A DNA stretch of 64,000 nucleotides from Sphingobacterium rhinopitheci (GTDB lineage: Bacteria > Bacteroidota > Bacteroidia > Sphingobacteriales > Sphingobacteriaceae): assembly GCF_022627575.1 (NCBI RefSeq), contig NZ_JADEYQ010000001.1, positions 588,001 through 652,000 of the forward strand, written 5' to 3'. How positions within the stretch are numbered: position 1 is the stretch's first letter; every line of letters begins with the position of its first letter. A model generated the notes under the pieces. That model searched no databases, was not told the origin of the DNA, and saw only the letters and a list, made by a program, of their open reading frames with translations. Below, piece after piece: positions 25,959 to 36,100 of the stretch. A program made the translations under genes and the position numbers.

Positions 25959-26711
25959 ATGTCAAAACTATTACTGTATTTAAAGACAAATGAGTTCCGT
26001 AAAAATCTAATTTATGCGCTAATAGCAATATTTGGATTATTTTTAATAATTTATTTCGGTCTAAAGACATACACCAAACATGGTGATTCGCAAGAAGTAC
26101 CTGTATTGAAAGGTCTTCATATCCGTGAAGCCATAAAAATATTAGATGAAGCTGGATTAGCTTATCAAATCGATTCTGTCTATCAATTAGATGCACAGCC
26201 TGGATTAGTTATAGAGCAAGATCCGGAAGCATCATCTTTAGTAAAAAGTGGAAGAACCGTATATTTGACTATCATAACCCAGGTAGCTCCAGAAGTAGAT
26301 TTCCCTAATATAATTGAGAAAAATCTTATTGAAGCAACGGCTATAATTAAAAATCTATCCCTAAAAGTAGGCGACACAATTTATATCAATGATATTGCTA
26401 AAGATGTAGTCCTAGATGCTAAATTTGCAGGTCAATCGATAAAAACAGGAAGAAAAATTTCAAAAGGATCTTCTATTACTCTAGTTTTAGGTAATGGCAA
26501 GGGTGCAGACGATGTCGAAGTTCCCGTATTAATTAATCTAACCTTATCGGAAGCTAAATTTGCACTACAAGGATTAGGCTTAACCATCGGGTCAATATCA
26601 GGGAATATCACTGATACACTTACAGCACGCATAATCGCACAACATCCTGATTCAACAGCTCGAATTATTCCAATTGGCACGCCAATAAATTTAACTTTTT
26701 CAAACGATTAA
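25959..26711 (+). CDS. Membrane-anchored protein with three PASTA domains
   Basis: A 250-residue protein: short cytoplasmic N-terminus, one transmembrane helix (about 17-39), then three PASTA repeats at about 45-110, 113-182 and 187-248, each with the pattern VP-L-G-...-EA---L...G and ending in a QDP/QHP-type strand. PASTA modules bind peptidoglycan stem peptides and unlinked muropeptides. No kinase domain is present, in contrast to the PASTA kinases of Firmicutes. It is the first gene of an operon with mltG (4 nt gap) and is divergent from ddl, so it probably senses or scaffolds wall synthesis. Confidence 0.9.
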   Translation: MSKLLLYLKTNEFRKNLIYALIAIFGLFLIIYFGLKTYTKHGDSQEVPVLKGLHIREAIKILDEAGLAYQIDSVYQLDAQPGLVIEQDPEASSLVKSGRTVYLTIITQVAPEVDFPNIIEKNLIEATAIIKNLSLKVGDTIYINDIAKDVVLDAKFAGQSIKTGRKISKGSSITLVLGNGKGADDVEVPVLINLTLSEAKFALQGLGLTIGSISGNITDTLTARIIAQHPDSTARIIPIGTPINLTFSND

Positions 26712-26715
26712 ATAT

Positions 26716-27756
26716 ATGTCAACAAATAAAAAATTTCCTAAGTGGGTAGGCATCATACTTCTAGTAATAGTACTTATTGCAGGAGTAATAGGATGGAAAG
26801 GCTATCAAGCATTTTTAGGATCTTCCGTAACAGATGCTGCACCTTACTTATATGTTCACACCAATGACACCTATATAGACGTCTTGAATCGCATAAAAAC
26901 AGATAAAATTGTCAAAGACCCTGAAACATTTGACTACGTTGCTAAATTGATGAAATATCCGGAAAGCATAAAATCAGGTAAATATAAATTGACACCAGGA
27001 ATGAGCAACCGTACATTGATCGGCAATCTTCGTGGAGGCTATCAAGAAGCTGTTAAGCTTAGATTTTCAAACATTAGATTGAAGGAAAATCTTGCTGCTG
27101 TGTTGGGTGAAAATTTTCAAGCTGATTCAGCACAGTTTAGTGCACTATTAAACAATGAAGCGCTAGCGGAGCAATATGGTTTTACAAAAGATAATTTCTA
27201 CGCCATGTTTATTCCAAACACCTACGAAATATATTGGAATACTTCGCCAGAAAAAGTAATAGAACGTCTAAATGAAGAATACAAGAAGTTTTGGACAGCC
27301 GAACGACTGGAGAAAGCTAAGGCGCTGAATATGACTCCTGCTGAAGTTTCTATATTAGCTTCTATCGTGCGTGGTGAAGCATTACACAATGACGAGATGC
27401 CTATGATCGCAGGTTTATATTTGAATAGATTAAAAAAAGGAATGTTATTACAGGCTGATCCTACTGTTATATTTGCAAATAATGATTTCACGATTAGACG
27501 TGTGTTAAATAAACACCTAACTATTGACAATCCATATAATACATATCGCTTTAAAGGATTACCTCCAGGACCGATCAATATGCCACCTATTGTGGCAATC
27601 GACGCCGTATTAAATCCAGCGAACCATGATTATATATATATGTGCGCTAAGGAAGATTTTTCAGGATACCATGCTTTTGCAACAACAGTAACTGAACACC
27701 TTGTAAATGCAAGGAAATTCCAAAAAGCATTAGATGATAGAAACATAAAAAAATAA
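26716..27756 (+). CDS. mltG: Endolytic murein transglycosylase
   Basis: A 346-residue inner-membrane protein with one N-terminal helix (about 10-30) and a periplasmic YceG/MltG domain. The catalytic segment ASIVRGEALHNDEMPMIAGL includes the essential Glu in place of the usual KET context (here GEAL), followed by LYLNRL, GMLLQADPTVIF and the C-terminal GLPPGPINMP motif. MltG cleaves nascent glycan strands and sets their length. It follows the PASTA gene closely. Confidence 0.95.
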   Translation: MSTNKKFPKWVGIILLVIVLIAGVIGWKGYQAFLGSSVTDAAPYLYVHTNDTYIDVLNRIKTDKIVKDPETFDYVAKLMKYPESIKSGKYKLTPGMSNRTLIGNLRGGYQEAVKLRFSNIRLKENLAAVLGENFQADSAQFSALLNNEALAEQYGFTKDNFYAMFIPNTYEIYWNTSPEKVIERLNEEYKKFWTAERLEKAKALNMTPAEVSILASIVRGEALHNDEMPMIAGLYLNRLKKGMLLQADPTVIFANNDFTIRRVLNKHLTIDNPYNTYRFKGLPPGPINMPPIVAIDAVLNPANHDYIYMCAKEDFSGYHAFATTVTEHLVNARKFQKALDDRNIKK

Positions 27757-27761
27757 TTCTT

Positions 27762-28172
27762 ATGTATGTATATGAACATAAACTAAGAGTGAGATATGCC
27801 GAGACGGACCAAATGGGCTATGTTTACTACGGAAATTATGCTGCTTATTACGAAGTAGCACGAACAGAAATGCTTCGGGTGACAGGTATTTCATACAAAG
27901 AACTAGAAGAAATGGGGGTAATGATGCCTGTTGTAGAAATGCAAACAAAATATCATACGCCGGCAAAATATGACGAATTAATAACCATTAGAATTACAAT
28001 AAAAGAGCATCCAAGTGTACGTATAAAATTTGAGTATGAATTATTTGATGAAGCTGGTAAACTACTTAATACAGGTATGACACAGTTAGTTTTTGTTGAT
28101 ATGCTAAAAAATAGACCCTGCAAACCACCTCAAATATTTGTAGACAAATTACAATCATACTACCTGAAATGA
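27762..28172 (+). CDS. YbgC/FadM-type acyl-CoA thioesterase (hotdog fold)
   Basis: A 136-residue 4HBT-class thioesterase. The motif VRYAETDQMGYVYYGNYAAY has the catalytic Asp and the conserved YGNY. It starts 5 nt after mltG and overlaps the BrkB-type gene by 4 nt (ATGA), so it is inside the wall-related operon. The substrate is unknown; family members hydrolyse short or medium acyl-CoA or acyl-ACP. Confidence 0.9.
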   Translation: MYVYEHKLRVRYAETDQMGYVYYGNYAAYYEVARTEMLRVTGISYKELEEMGVMMPVVEMQTKYHTPAKYDELITIRITIKEHPSVRIKFEYELFDEAGKLLNTGMTQLVFVDMLKNRPCKPPQIFVDKLQSYYLK

Positions 28173-29134
28173 AAAAAATACAGCGAAGTTTGCTAAAATT
28201 AAAAATAGTAAATGAAATAGTTGAATGGTCAAAAACTGCAATTTTACCAGGTTTCAACAAACTTCCGCTGTTTACAGTTATCACTTTCTTTTTTCAAGAA
28301 ATAAAAAAAGAATCTATTCTGAATAAGGCTTCGTCCTTATCATACAACTTTATGCTCGCTATATTCCCGAGTATAATATTTCTTTTCACCCTAATACCAT
28401 ATATCCCGATAGCTAATTTTCAACAAAATCTACTCGAATTCTTAGCTATCATTATGCCGGAGGAATCCTTTAAGGCAGTAAAATCTACACTGGAGGATAT
28501 TATAAATACACAAAACAGTGGCTTACTATCTTTTGGTTTTATTTTGGCTACCTTCTTTGCAACCAATGGGATGACCAATCTAATGATGGCATTCAATAAA
28601 GCATCACTAACCAAAGAAAATAGAACTTGGCTGCAACGCCGACTTACTGCTTTGGCGTTATCTTTCGCTACAATAATAGCATTAAGTTTAGGAATTGCTA
28701 TATTCACGATTACAGGACTGACCATCAATTACTTGAAAGACAAAATAGATCTAGATATTTCATGGCTTTGGACATCTATTATCAAATTAGCAAGATGGAT
28801 AATATTTTTTGCTATTTATTTTTTCACCGTAAGTTTACTCTATAAATATGGTCCATCAGTGTCAAAACGATGGAAGCTTATCAACCCTGGAGCATCATTA
28901 GCGACTATTTTGGCGATATTAACTTTTTCTGGATTTGCTTTTTACATAAATAATTTTAATGCCTATAACAAGTTATATGGATCAATTGGTACAATGATTG
29001 TAATAATGATTTGGATGTATCTCAATTCATTAATTCTATTGATAGGATTTGAGCTAAATGCAAGTATTACTTTGTCAAAGCAAAGTGTCAAACCAATTAT
29101 AATAAAAAACACCAACACTTTTAAAATAACCTAA
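28169..29134 (+). CDS. YihY/BrkB family membrane protein
   Basis: A 321-residue protein with six predicted helices between residues about 50 and 305. Family motifs are ASSLSYNFMLAIFPSIIFLF, the LLSFGFILATFFATNGM segment and the C-terminal GSIGTMIVIMIWMYLNSLILLIG with an acidic GFELN. The family was once annotated as ribonuclease BN or a virulence factor; its function is unproven and may be in transport or envelope. It overlaps the preceding stop by 4 nt and is followed after 2 nt by the hybrid kinase. Confidence 0.9.
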   Translation: MKKIQRSLLKLKIVNEIVEWSKTAILPGFNKLPLFTVITFFFQEIKKESILNKASSLSYNFMLAIFPSIIFLFTLIPYIPIANFQQNLLEFLAIIMPEESFKAVKSTLEDIINTQNSGLLSFGFILATFFATNGMTNLMMAFNKASLTKENRTWLQRRLTALALSFATIIALSLGIAIFTITGLTINYLKDKIDLDISWLWTSIIKLARWIIFFAIYFFTVSLLYKYGPSVSKRWKLINPGASLATILAILTFSGFAFYINNFNAYNKLYGSIGTMIVIMIWMYLNSLILLIGFELNASITLSKQSVKPIIIKNTNTFKIT

Positions 29135-29136
29135 AA

Positions 29137-31002
29137 ATGATAGAAAGTAAAGGTTTCAATATTAGTCGAATTACTAGAGTATTATTGTTAATCACTACTT
29201 TCATCCTATTCATAGCTTTCTTCTTTCTTTTTAATTCTTCATATCACCAATATGAAAACATAGAGGATAAAACGAAAAACATCTTACAAACATTTAAAGA
29301 AAGTCAAGAAAATATTGATACCATTTACAATAAATTTAATGAAGCACAACAGCACTTTGTAATCTTTAGTAAAAGTCTAAATCCCAAAGACTATAGTGAA
29401 TACGAAAAAAGGCTATATAATTTCAAAACTGTTATTGATTCTTTAGTCACAACACGAAAAGAAATTATTAAAAAAGAAGAACAAAAGAACCTTAAGATAG
29501 AACAGGATAAGAAAATCCTAAATTACTTCCTTCTCATAAGTTCAAACCTCGATAGTACAATTATTTTTAAAGAAACACTAGAGAAGAATTCAATAGCGAA
29601 TCCATCTTTGGCTACATTCAATACTATTAAAAATATATTGCTTTCCTATAATGTCAATGTACTTTATAAAATAAACCAAGTAATAAGAACCCTAAATCAT
29701 GATCTCTTACAGTTAAAAAGAGATATTATAGAAAATGAGTCAAAAGTGATATTTGAGGAATCTAACCAATTTAGGGTAAAAACATTCCTATGTTTAATAT
29801 TTATATTTATCCTAATATGTATTATCATTTATTATCAATTCTTTTCCTCGTATTATAAGCGCAAACTAACGAACGAAAAACTATACGCCCGCAAGCTTGC
29901 AGAAAAAAAATCTGATATTTTTACCGAAATAGCACATGAGATAAGAACGCCAATAAACTCGTTGATAGGAATCATAGAAATCCTTAAGAAGAAAAAAAAC
30001 TTATACAACGAAGAAGATCGACTGTTAGTAGAATCAGCCTATACGAGTATTACCAATACATCCAACATAATTAATGATATTTTAAACCAAAACACGAAAA
30101 AAGATGCTAGCAACAATTACCATTCCTTTGATATCGAAGAGATTGTATCTGACATCATTGAGTTACACCAAAGTGAAGCAAAAATTAAGCACCTCAAATT
30201 AGAATATTCCTTAGACAATGATAGTCCAACGATCATCTTCACTGATGAATTTAAAATACGACAAATCATTAATAACATGATAGCAAATGCCATAAAATAT
30301 TCTAATGAAGGTACTGTAAGTTGTGGTATAGAAATCTTAGACACGAGCATACTTAAGATTCGAATTAAAGATGAAGGTATTGGAATTCCTATTGATGTAC
30401 AGCAGAATATCTTTAAAAGATATTTTACAGCAGAAATAGACGATAAATATAGTAGTGGATTAGGTTTAGGACTTTATATAACCAAAAAACTAGTTAATTC
30501 CCTTAATGGTAAAATCGCCATCCAAAGCATCATTGCTAAAGGAACCGTATTTACGGTAGAAATCCCTATTCCAATCGCCAAACATAAAGCTTCGGAACCG
30601 CATCAATACACGACATTAAATGATCTCCCATATCAATTATCATGGCTTATCGTAGATGATAATGCGTTAAACCTTTTGTACTTAAAACAATTCTTCGCTA
30701 AATTTCCAAATACGTATAGTGCAAACAATGGAATGGAAGCATTAGAAATAATATCTAAACAAAAAATAGATATCATAATCACTGACATCAATATGCCGAT
30801 AATGACTGGAGATGAATTATTAGTCAAAATAAAGGAAAATGTCATTTATAACCATATAAAAGTAATAGCAACATCATCTGACAATCAACAAGTTAAAAAA
30901 CTAGAAGTAATCAACAATTGTTACTTTGACGGCATATTAACAAAGCCATTTAATGAAAAAGACCTACTTAAAACTATCGTAAACACCTTAAATATGAAAT
31001 AA
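29137..31002 (+). CDS. Hybrid sensor histidine kinase / response regulator
   Basis: A 621-residue hybrid kinase. Helix 1 is at about 12-33, the periplasmic helical sensor at 34-225, helix 2 at about 226-245, then HisKA with His267 in AHEIRTPINSLIG, HATPase with NAIKYS, DEGIGIP and GLGLGLYI, and a C-terminal receiver with phospho-acceptor Asp550 in IIITDINMP and the lysine in ILTKPF. There is no output domain, so phosphate must pass to another protein (an Hpt or regulator) not found nearby. It is the last gene of the PASTA-mltG run and ends before the rpsA promoter. Confidence 0.92.
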   Translation: MIESKGFNISRITRVLLLITTFILFIAFFFLFNSSYHQYENIEDKTKNILQTFKESQENIDTIYNKFNEAQQHFVIFSKSLNPKDYSEYEKRLYNFKTVIDSLVTTRKEIIKKEEQKNLKIEQDKKILNYFLLISSNLDSTIIFKETLEKNSIANPSLATFNTIKNILLSYNVNVLYKINQVIRTLNHDLLQLKRDIIENESKVIFEESNQFRVKTFLCLIFIFILICIIIYYQFFSSYYKRKLTNEKLYARKLAEKKSDIFTEIAHEIRTPINSLIGIIEILKKKKNLYNEEDRLLVESAYTSITNTSNIINDILNQNTKKDASNNYHSFDIEEIVSDIIELHQSEAKIKHLKLEYSLDNDSPTIIFTDEFKIRQIINNMIANAIKYSNEGTVSCGIEILDTSILKIRIKDEGIGIPIDVQQNIFKRYFTAEIDDKYSSGLGLGLYITKKLVNSLNGKIAIQSIIAKGTVFTVEIPIPIAKHKASEPHQYTTLNDLPYQLSWLIVDDNALNLLYLKQFFAKFPNTYSANNGMEALEIISKQKIDIIITDINMPIMTGDELLVKIKENVIYNHIKVIATSSDNQQVKKLEVINNCYFDGILTKPFNEKDLLKTIVNTLNMK

Positions 31003-31046
31003 AGGGTTAAACTATAATAGCATCAAATATATTTTCACATAAAATA

Positions 31047-31074
31047 TTGTAAATAAAAGATTTTCGTATCTTTG
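31047..31074 (+). promoter_or_regulatory. Promoter of rpsA
   Basis: TATCTTTG at 31067-31074 matches TANNTTTG; ATTG at 31046-31049 may serve as a -33 element with a short 17-nt spacer. The expected transcription start is at about 31080. Confidence 0.65.
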
Positions 31075-31079
31075 CACTT

Positions 31080-31103
31080 CCTACTTAAGTAGGAAAAAGG
31101 AGA
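31080..31103 (+). promoter_or_regulatory. rpsA leader: 5'-terminal palindrome and Shine-Dalgarno
   Basis: CCTACTTAAGTAGG (31080-31093) is a perfect palindrome placed where transcription should start and can fold as a 5-bp stem with a UUAA loop. It is followed by AAAAAGGAGA (31094-31103), a strong Shine-Dalgarno 10 nt before the ATG at 31113. Most genes in this window have no such site. Confidence 0.6.
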
Positions 31104-31112
31104 AATTAATTA

Positions 31113-33032
31113 ATGGCAAAAAAACAAGAAGCAGAAAAAGAGTTAGCGGCGAAAAACGCAGAGCTACAGGGTGCTGACACTAAAGTAGTGAAAGACACAG
31201 AGACAATTGAGTCTGAAGCAGATTCAAATTTAATCGACCAAATCAAATCAAACACTTGGAGTACTCCAGCTGGTGATTTCGATTGGGATGCTGATGAGAA
31301 AGCTTTCGGTAACTATAGCGAAGCTGAGCGTACTAAATTAGAAGAGCAATACGCAGGTACTTTCAACCAAATCAATCAAGGTGAAATTATCGAAGGTGTT
31401 GTTGTTTCAATTAACAACAAAGACGTTGTATTAAACGTAGGTTTCAAATCAGACGGTCTTGTAGCAAAAACTGAGTTTCGTGATTTACCTGAGTTAAAAA
31501 TCGGGGATACTGTTGATGTATTTGTTGAATCTCAAGAGGATGCAAATGGTCAGTTAGTATTGTCACGTAAGCGTGCAAAAACTCAAAGATCATGGGAAGC
31601 TATCAATGAGGCATTAGAAAATGATGCTATCATCGATGGTTACGTTAAATCTCGTACTAAAGGTGGTTTAATCGTTGACATCAAAGGTGTAGAAGCATTC
31701 TTACCTGGATCTCAAATCGATATCAAACCTATCCGTGACTACGATATTTATGTAGGTAAAACTATGGAATTCAAAGTTGTAAAAATCAACCACGAATTCA
31801 AAAACGTAGTCGTATCACACAAAGTATTAATTGAAGACGATTTAGAGAACCAAAAATCTGAAATCGTTGCTAAATTAGAAAAAGGTCAAGTATTAGAAGG
31901 AACAGTTAAAAATATCACTGACTTCGGTGTGTTCATCGATTTAGGTGGTGTTGATGGTTTACTTCACATTACTGATATCTCTTGGGGCCGTATCGAGCAT
32001 CCAAAAGAAGTTTTAGCTTTAGATCAAACGATCAACGTAGTTGTATTAGATTTTGATGATGAGAAAAAACGTATCGCCTTAGGTTTAAAACAATTATCAG
32101 CTCACCCTTGGGAATCTTTAGACACAGCTTTAGAGATTGGTTCAAAAGTTAAAGGTAAAATCGTAACAGTTGCTGATTACGGTGCTTTCTTAGAAATCAT
32201 CCCAGGTGTTGAAGGATTAATCCACGTTTCAGAAATGTCTTGGTCACAAAACTTACGTTCTCCACAAGAGTTCTTAAAAGTAGGTGATGAGATCGAAGCT
32301 CAAATCTTAACATTAGATCGCGAAGAGCGTAAAATGAGCTTAGGTATCAAACAATTGACTCCTGATCCATGGAAAAACATCACTGAGCGTTACCCTGTAG
32401 GTTCAAAACAAACAGCAGTAGTTAAAAACATGACTAACTTTGGTGTTTTTGTTGAATTAGAAGACGGTATCGATGGTTTGATCCACATCTCTGATTTATC
32501 ATGGTCTAAAAAAATCAACCACCCTAACGAATTCACTAAAGTAGGTGAAACATTAGACGTAGTTGTTTTAGAATTAGACGAAGAAAACCGCAAGTTATCT
32601 TTAGGTCACAAACAATTAGAAGAAAACCCTTGGGATACTTTCGAAACAATCTTCACTGAAGGTTCGTTACACGAAGGTACAGTTATCAAAGTTGGTGACA
32701 AAGGTGATATCGTAGCTTTACAATACGGTGTTGAAGGATTCTGTCCATCTAAACACTCTGTTAAAGAAGACGGTAATTCTTTAAAAGTTGATGACGTTGT
32801 TGAATTCAAAATCATTGAATTTAATAAAGAAAACAAACGTTTAGTTATCTCTCACTCACGTATTTGGGAAGATGCTAAAGAAGAAGTTCGTAAAGAAGAA
32901 TCAAATGCTCGCAAGAAAGATGCTAAAGCATCATCTAATGCAGTTAAAAAAGTAAAAGATTCTGTTGAGAAATCTACTTTAGGTGACTTAGACGTTTTAG
33001 CTCAATTAAAAGAGCAAATGGAAGGTAAATAA
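31113..33032 (+). CDS. rpsA: 30S ribosomal protein S1
   Basis: A 639-residue protein with an acidic N-terminal extension (about 1-85), six S1/OB-fold RNA-binding repeats (from EGVVVSINNKDVVLNVGF through ITDFGVFIDLGGVDGLLHITDISWG, VADYGAFLEI and MTNFGVFVELEDGIDGLIHISDLSW to the last near 550) and a Lys-rich C-terminus. S1 brings mRNA to the 30S subunit. The codon choice (TTA, GGT, CGT, AAC) is biased as expected for a highly expressed gene. It is single-gene, with its own promoter, leader and terminator. Confidence 0.97.
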   Translation: MAKKQEAEKELAAKNAELQGADTKVVKDTETIESEADSNLIDQIKSNTWSTPAGDFDWDADEKAFGNYSEAERTKLEEQYAGTFNQINQGEIIEGVVVSINNKDVVLNVGFKSDGLVAKTEFRDLPELKIGDTVDVFVESQEDANGQLVLSRKRAKTQRSWEAINEALENDAIIDGYVKSRTKGGLIVDIKGVEAFLPGSQIDIKPIRDYDIYVGKTMEFKVVKINHEFKNVVVSHKVLIEDDLENQKSEIVAKLEKGQVLEGTVKNITDFGVFIDLGGVDGLLHITDISWGRIEHPKEVLALDQTINVVVLDFDDEKKRIALGLKQLSAHPWESLDTALEIGSKVKGKIVTVADYGAFLEIIPGVEGLIHVSEMSWSQNLRSPQEFLKVGDEIEAQILTLDREERKMSLGIKQLTPDPWKNITERYPVGSKQTAVVKNMTNFGVFVELEDGIDGLIHISDLSWSKKINHPNEFTKVGETLDVVVLELDEENRKLSLGHKQLEENPWDTFETIFTEGSLHEGTVIKVGDKGDIVALQYGVEGFCPSKHSVKEDGNSLKVDDVVEFKIIEFNKENKRLVISHSRIWEDAKEEVRKEESNARKKDAKASSNAVKKVKDSVEKSTLGDLDVLAQLKEQMEGK

Positions 33033-33062
33033 TTCTAACGCGTTTAGAATCTTTCAAATAAT

Positions 33063-33095
33063 AAAAGCTCCAACCATCTGGTTGGAGCTTTTTTA
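33063..33095 (+). terminator. Terminator of rpsA
   Basis: A 14-bp stem with core AGCTCCAACCA/TGGTTGGAGCT ends in TTTTTT. Confidence 0.92.
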
Positions 33096-33178
33096 TTTTA
33101 AGTTAGTTGCATCACAAGAAAGAATAGAGTATTTTTAAAATAATATTAATAGGTAACTGTTATCTATACCGATTTATA

Positions 33179-36100
33179 ATGAAAACTAACATTCGCGTAT
33201 TACTGCTTATACTTACCCTCCTATTTTTGGGCACAGCATTAACAATACGCCATACTGTTACTGACACAGATATATTAGAATTAGATACAAAATATCTTAA
33301 TAAGAACCTCCTTAAGAAAGAAAATCTAGTAAACGAAATATTTAGTGATTCATTACTATTAAAAACATTTGATAATAGCGAAAACTATCCATTACATGTA
33401 AAAGACATTGCAAAAAAATATCTAGACCAGCATGTCTATTTATATATTTATAAAAACAATACACCTATTTTTTGGGCAACAAATAGTTATGTTCCTACAA
33501 AATTATCCACGTTTTCAAAACAAACCAGTTATATTCAGGAAGAGAACTCTTCTTATGTAGCAAAGGAAAAAGAATTATCCAATGGTAAAAAGCTATTAGC
33601 CTTAATACCCATAGAACAAGAATTTATCAGTCTTAAAAATAGCAAAAAGAAAAAACTATTAGATTATTTACAAGCTGATAATATAGAAATAGCACAATTT
33701 AGTGACTCAGAAAATATTAGAAATATCTATTCACCAGATGATTCGCTATTATTCTCAGTAAAATTAAAATCAGGAAAACATGATAATATATACATACGTC
33801 TGCAGTTATTGTGTTGGTTTTTTGCAAGCATATGTTTTATTATTATAGTAACAAATATTTGCCATCATTTGGCTAAAAGAAAGAAGCCATTAAAATCTAT
33901 ATTACTACTCGGTATTACGTTATTTCTGATCCGCATATTTGACTTAGAAACGAATTGGATTTCTTCGCTTTCTAACTTAGATATATTTCTTCCAGAAAAA
34001 TATTCATACAACTATTTTTCACCTAATATATGGGCATACTTGATTAACACCTTAAGCATATTTTGGCTTATTGTATATACATTAAGTATAAAGAAATACA
34101 TTAAAGTATCAAATAAGTTAAAACATCCCGTACTATCAATACTAATATATTACATTCTACTCTCTTTCTTATATATATTTTACACTTATATATTTGATCA
34201 ATTAGCTACGCTAATTACCTACTCTTCTGATTACCAAAAAGATTTAGCAAAATTTTTATATAGCAATTCATTAACCTATATACATATCATTATATATTCG
34301 ATAAGTATCGTATCGTTAATACTACTAACAGATTTTATCTTAAGGATAGTTGAACAATTAAATTTAAAAAATATCACCGCATTAAACATTCAACTAGTCG
34401 TTCTGATACAATTTATAATAATATTCTCTACCAGCGGAAATCTTAGTATCATATCCATACTAATTGGTATTTTGATCATGGCTAGATTATTTGATAATAT
34501 CGTCTCGCCTGAGATAAACAAATACATACATGTTGTAACCCTCATTATAATAGCATTAATTACGAATATAAAATTCAGTGAAGCTAATAAACAAACATTA
34601 TTAGAGCAGATGAAAATTACTATTTCTGCTATTCAATCAGAGGATGATATTCAAGCGATTAGTAATTTTAAGAAACTCGAAAAAGATATACTCCAGGACA
34701 AGCAATTAAAGCTACTTTTAGGCTATGCTAAGCGTCATGAAAATGATGAGATCATAAATGAGTATATAAGGAAAAAATACCTTAATGATTACATTTCCAA
34801 ATATCATTTTAAAGGATATTATTTTGAAAATGATATTCCACTAGGTAATTATAATTCCCAAATAATAGATATTTTCAGAGAGAAAGTAATAGGTCAGTCA
34901 ATAAAAGTAGATGAGACAGATCTTTTTTATAAGTCACAAATAACAGGAATAGGTATTTATGAGTATTTTTCTATTATTCGTATTCCAATTTCATATAACA
35001 CCAATGCAACCCTAATATTAGACTTTACGAATAAAAATTCGAATGATATTATATATAATCTAACAGGAGGGAAATCCGTATTAACAAACTTTCAAAATTC
35101 CAATGAGGACAGCTATGCTATCTATAGAGGTAACAATTTAGTCGCACAAAAAGGAAGCTATATTTATTCAAATAGAGATAGAAATATTCCAAAAGTAAAG
35201 AATGAATTTATTAAATATGATAGTCAGGATGGTTATTACCATTTGATATATCGTAATAATGAAGATGAAACCATAATAGTTAGTAAACCCGATCAACCCT
35301 ATTGGCAATTTATAGCATTTACATCCGTTATTTTTCTATTATTATATGTGCTATCGTTCCTTACGAAATTGGTTTTACATATTATTCCTCGTTATTCAAA
35401 AAGAGAATTTAGATTACGCTATCTTAACTATCAAATAAGAGAAATTTACAATACCATAAGATATAGTACACGTATACAGACATTAGTTATTTCATCCGTA
35501 CTAGTCGCTATTCTCATATCAGGATTGATCACATTTTTTAGCATACGTATCCAAACAAAACAAACTAGAGAAAACACGCGTTTAAAATATATAGCTGAAG
35601 TAGCTAATAAATTAGAGTTAAAAATACTAACAGAAAACAATAATGACCAAATAAGCCATCTTCAAGAATTGATGAAGAGTATTGCGGATGTAGTTGTTAC
35701 AGACTTCAATCTATTTGACAACAGTGGAAAACTAGTTTATACAACGCAACCAAAAATATTCGAACAAAACTTCTTGTCCATTTATATGAATCCTACTGCA
35801 TTTATAGAATTAAATGTACTAAAAAAGACAGAAACACATAATGAGGTTGTCATGGCAAATTATAGTTATGAATCTATCTATGCAACTATTAAAAACAGTA
35901 ATTATAATACAGTAGCCTATTTAGGCATACCGTATTATGATTCGCAAGAAATAGATCTTGAAAGTCGAGACATTTTATTAAATACGATATTCAACATTTA
36001 TACTATTATTATCATAGTATTTGCATTCCTGTCCTTATATATTGCAAATAAGATTACAGAGCCTTTGCAATTAATCCGTAAAAAATTATCAACTACGAAT

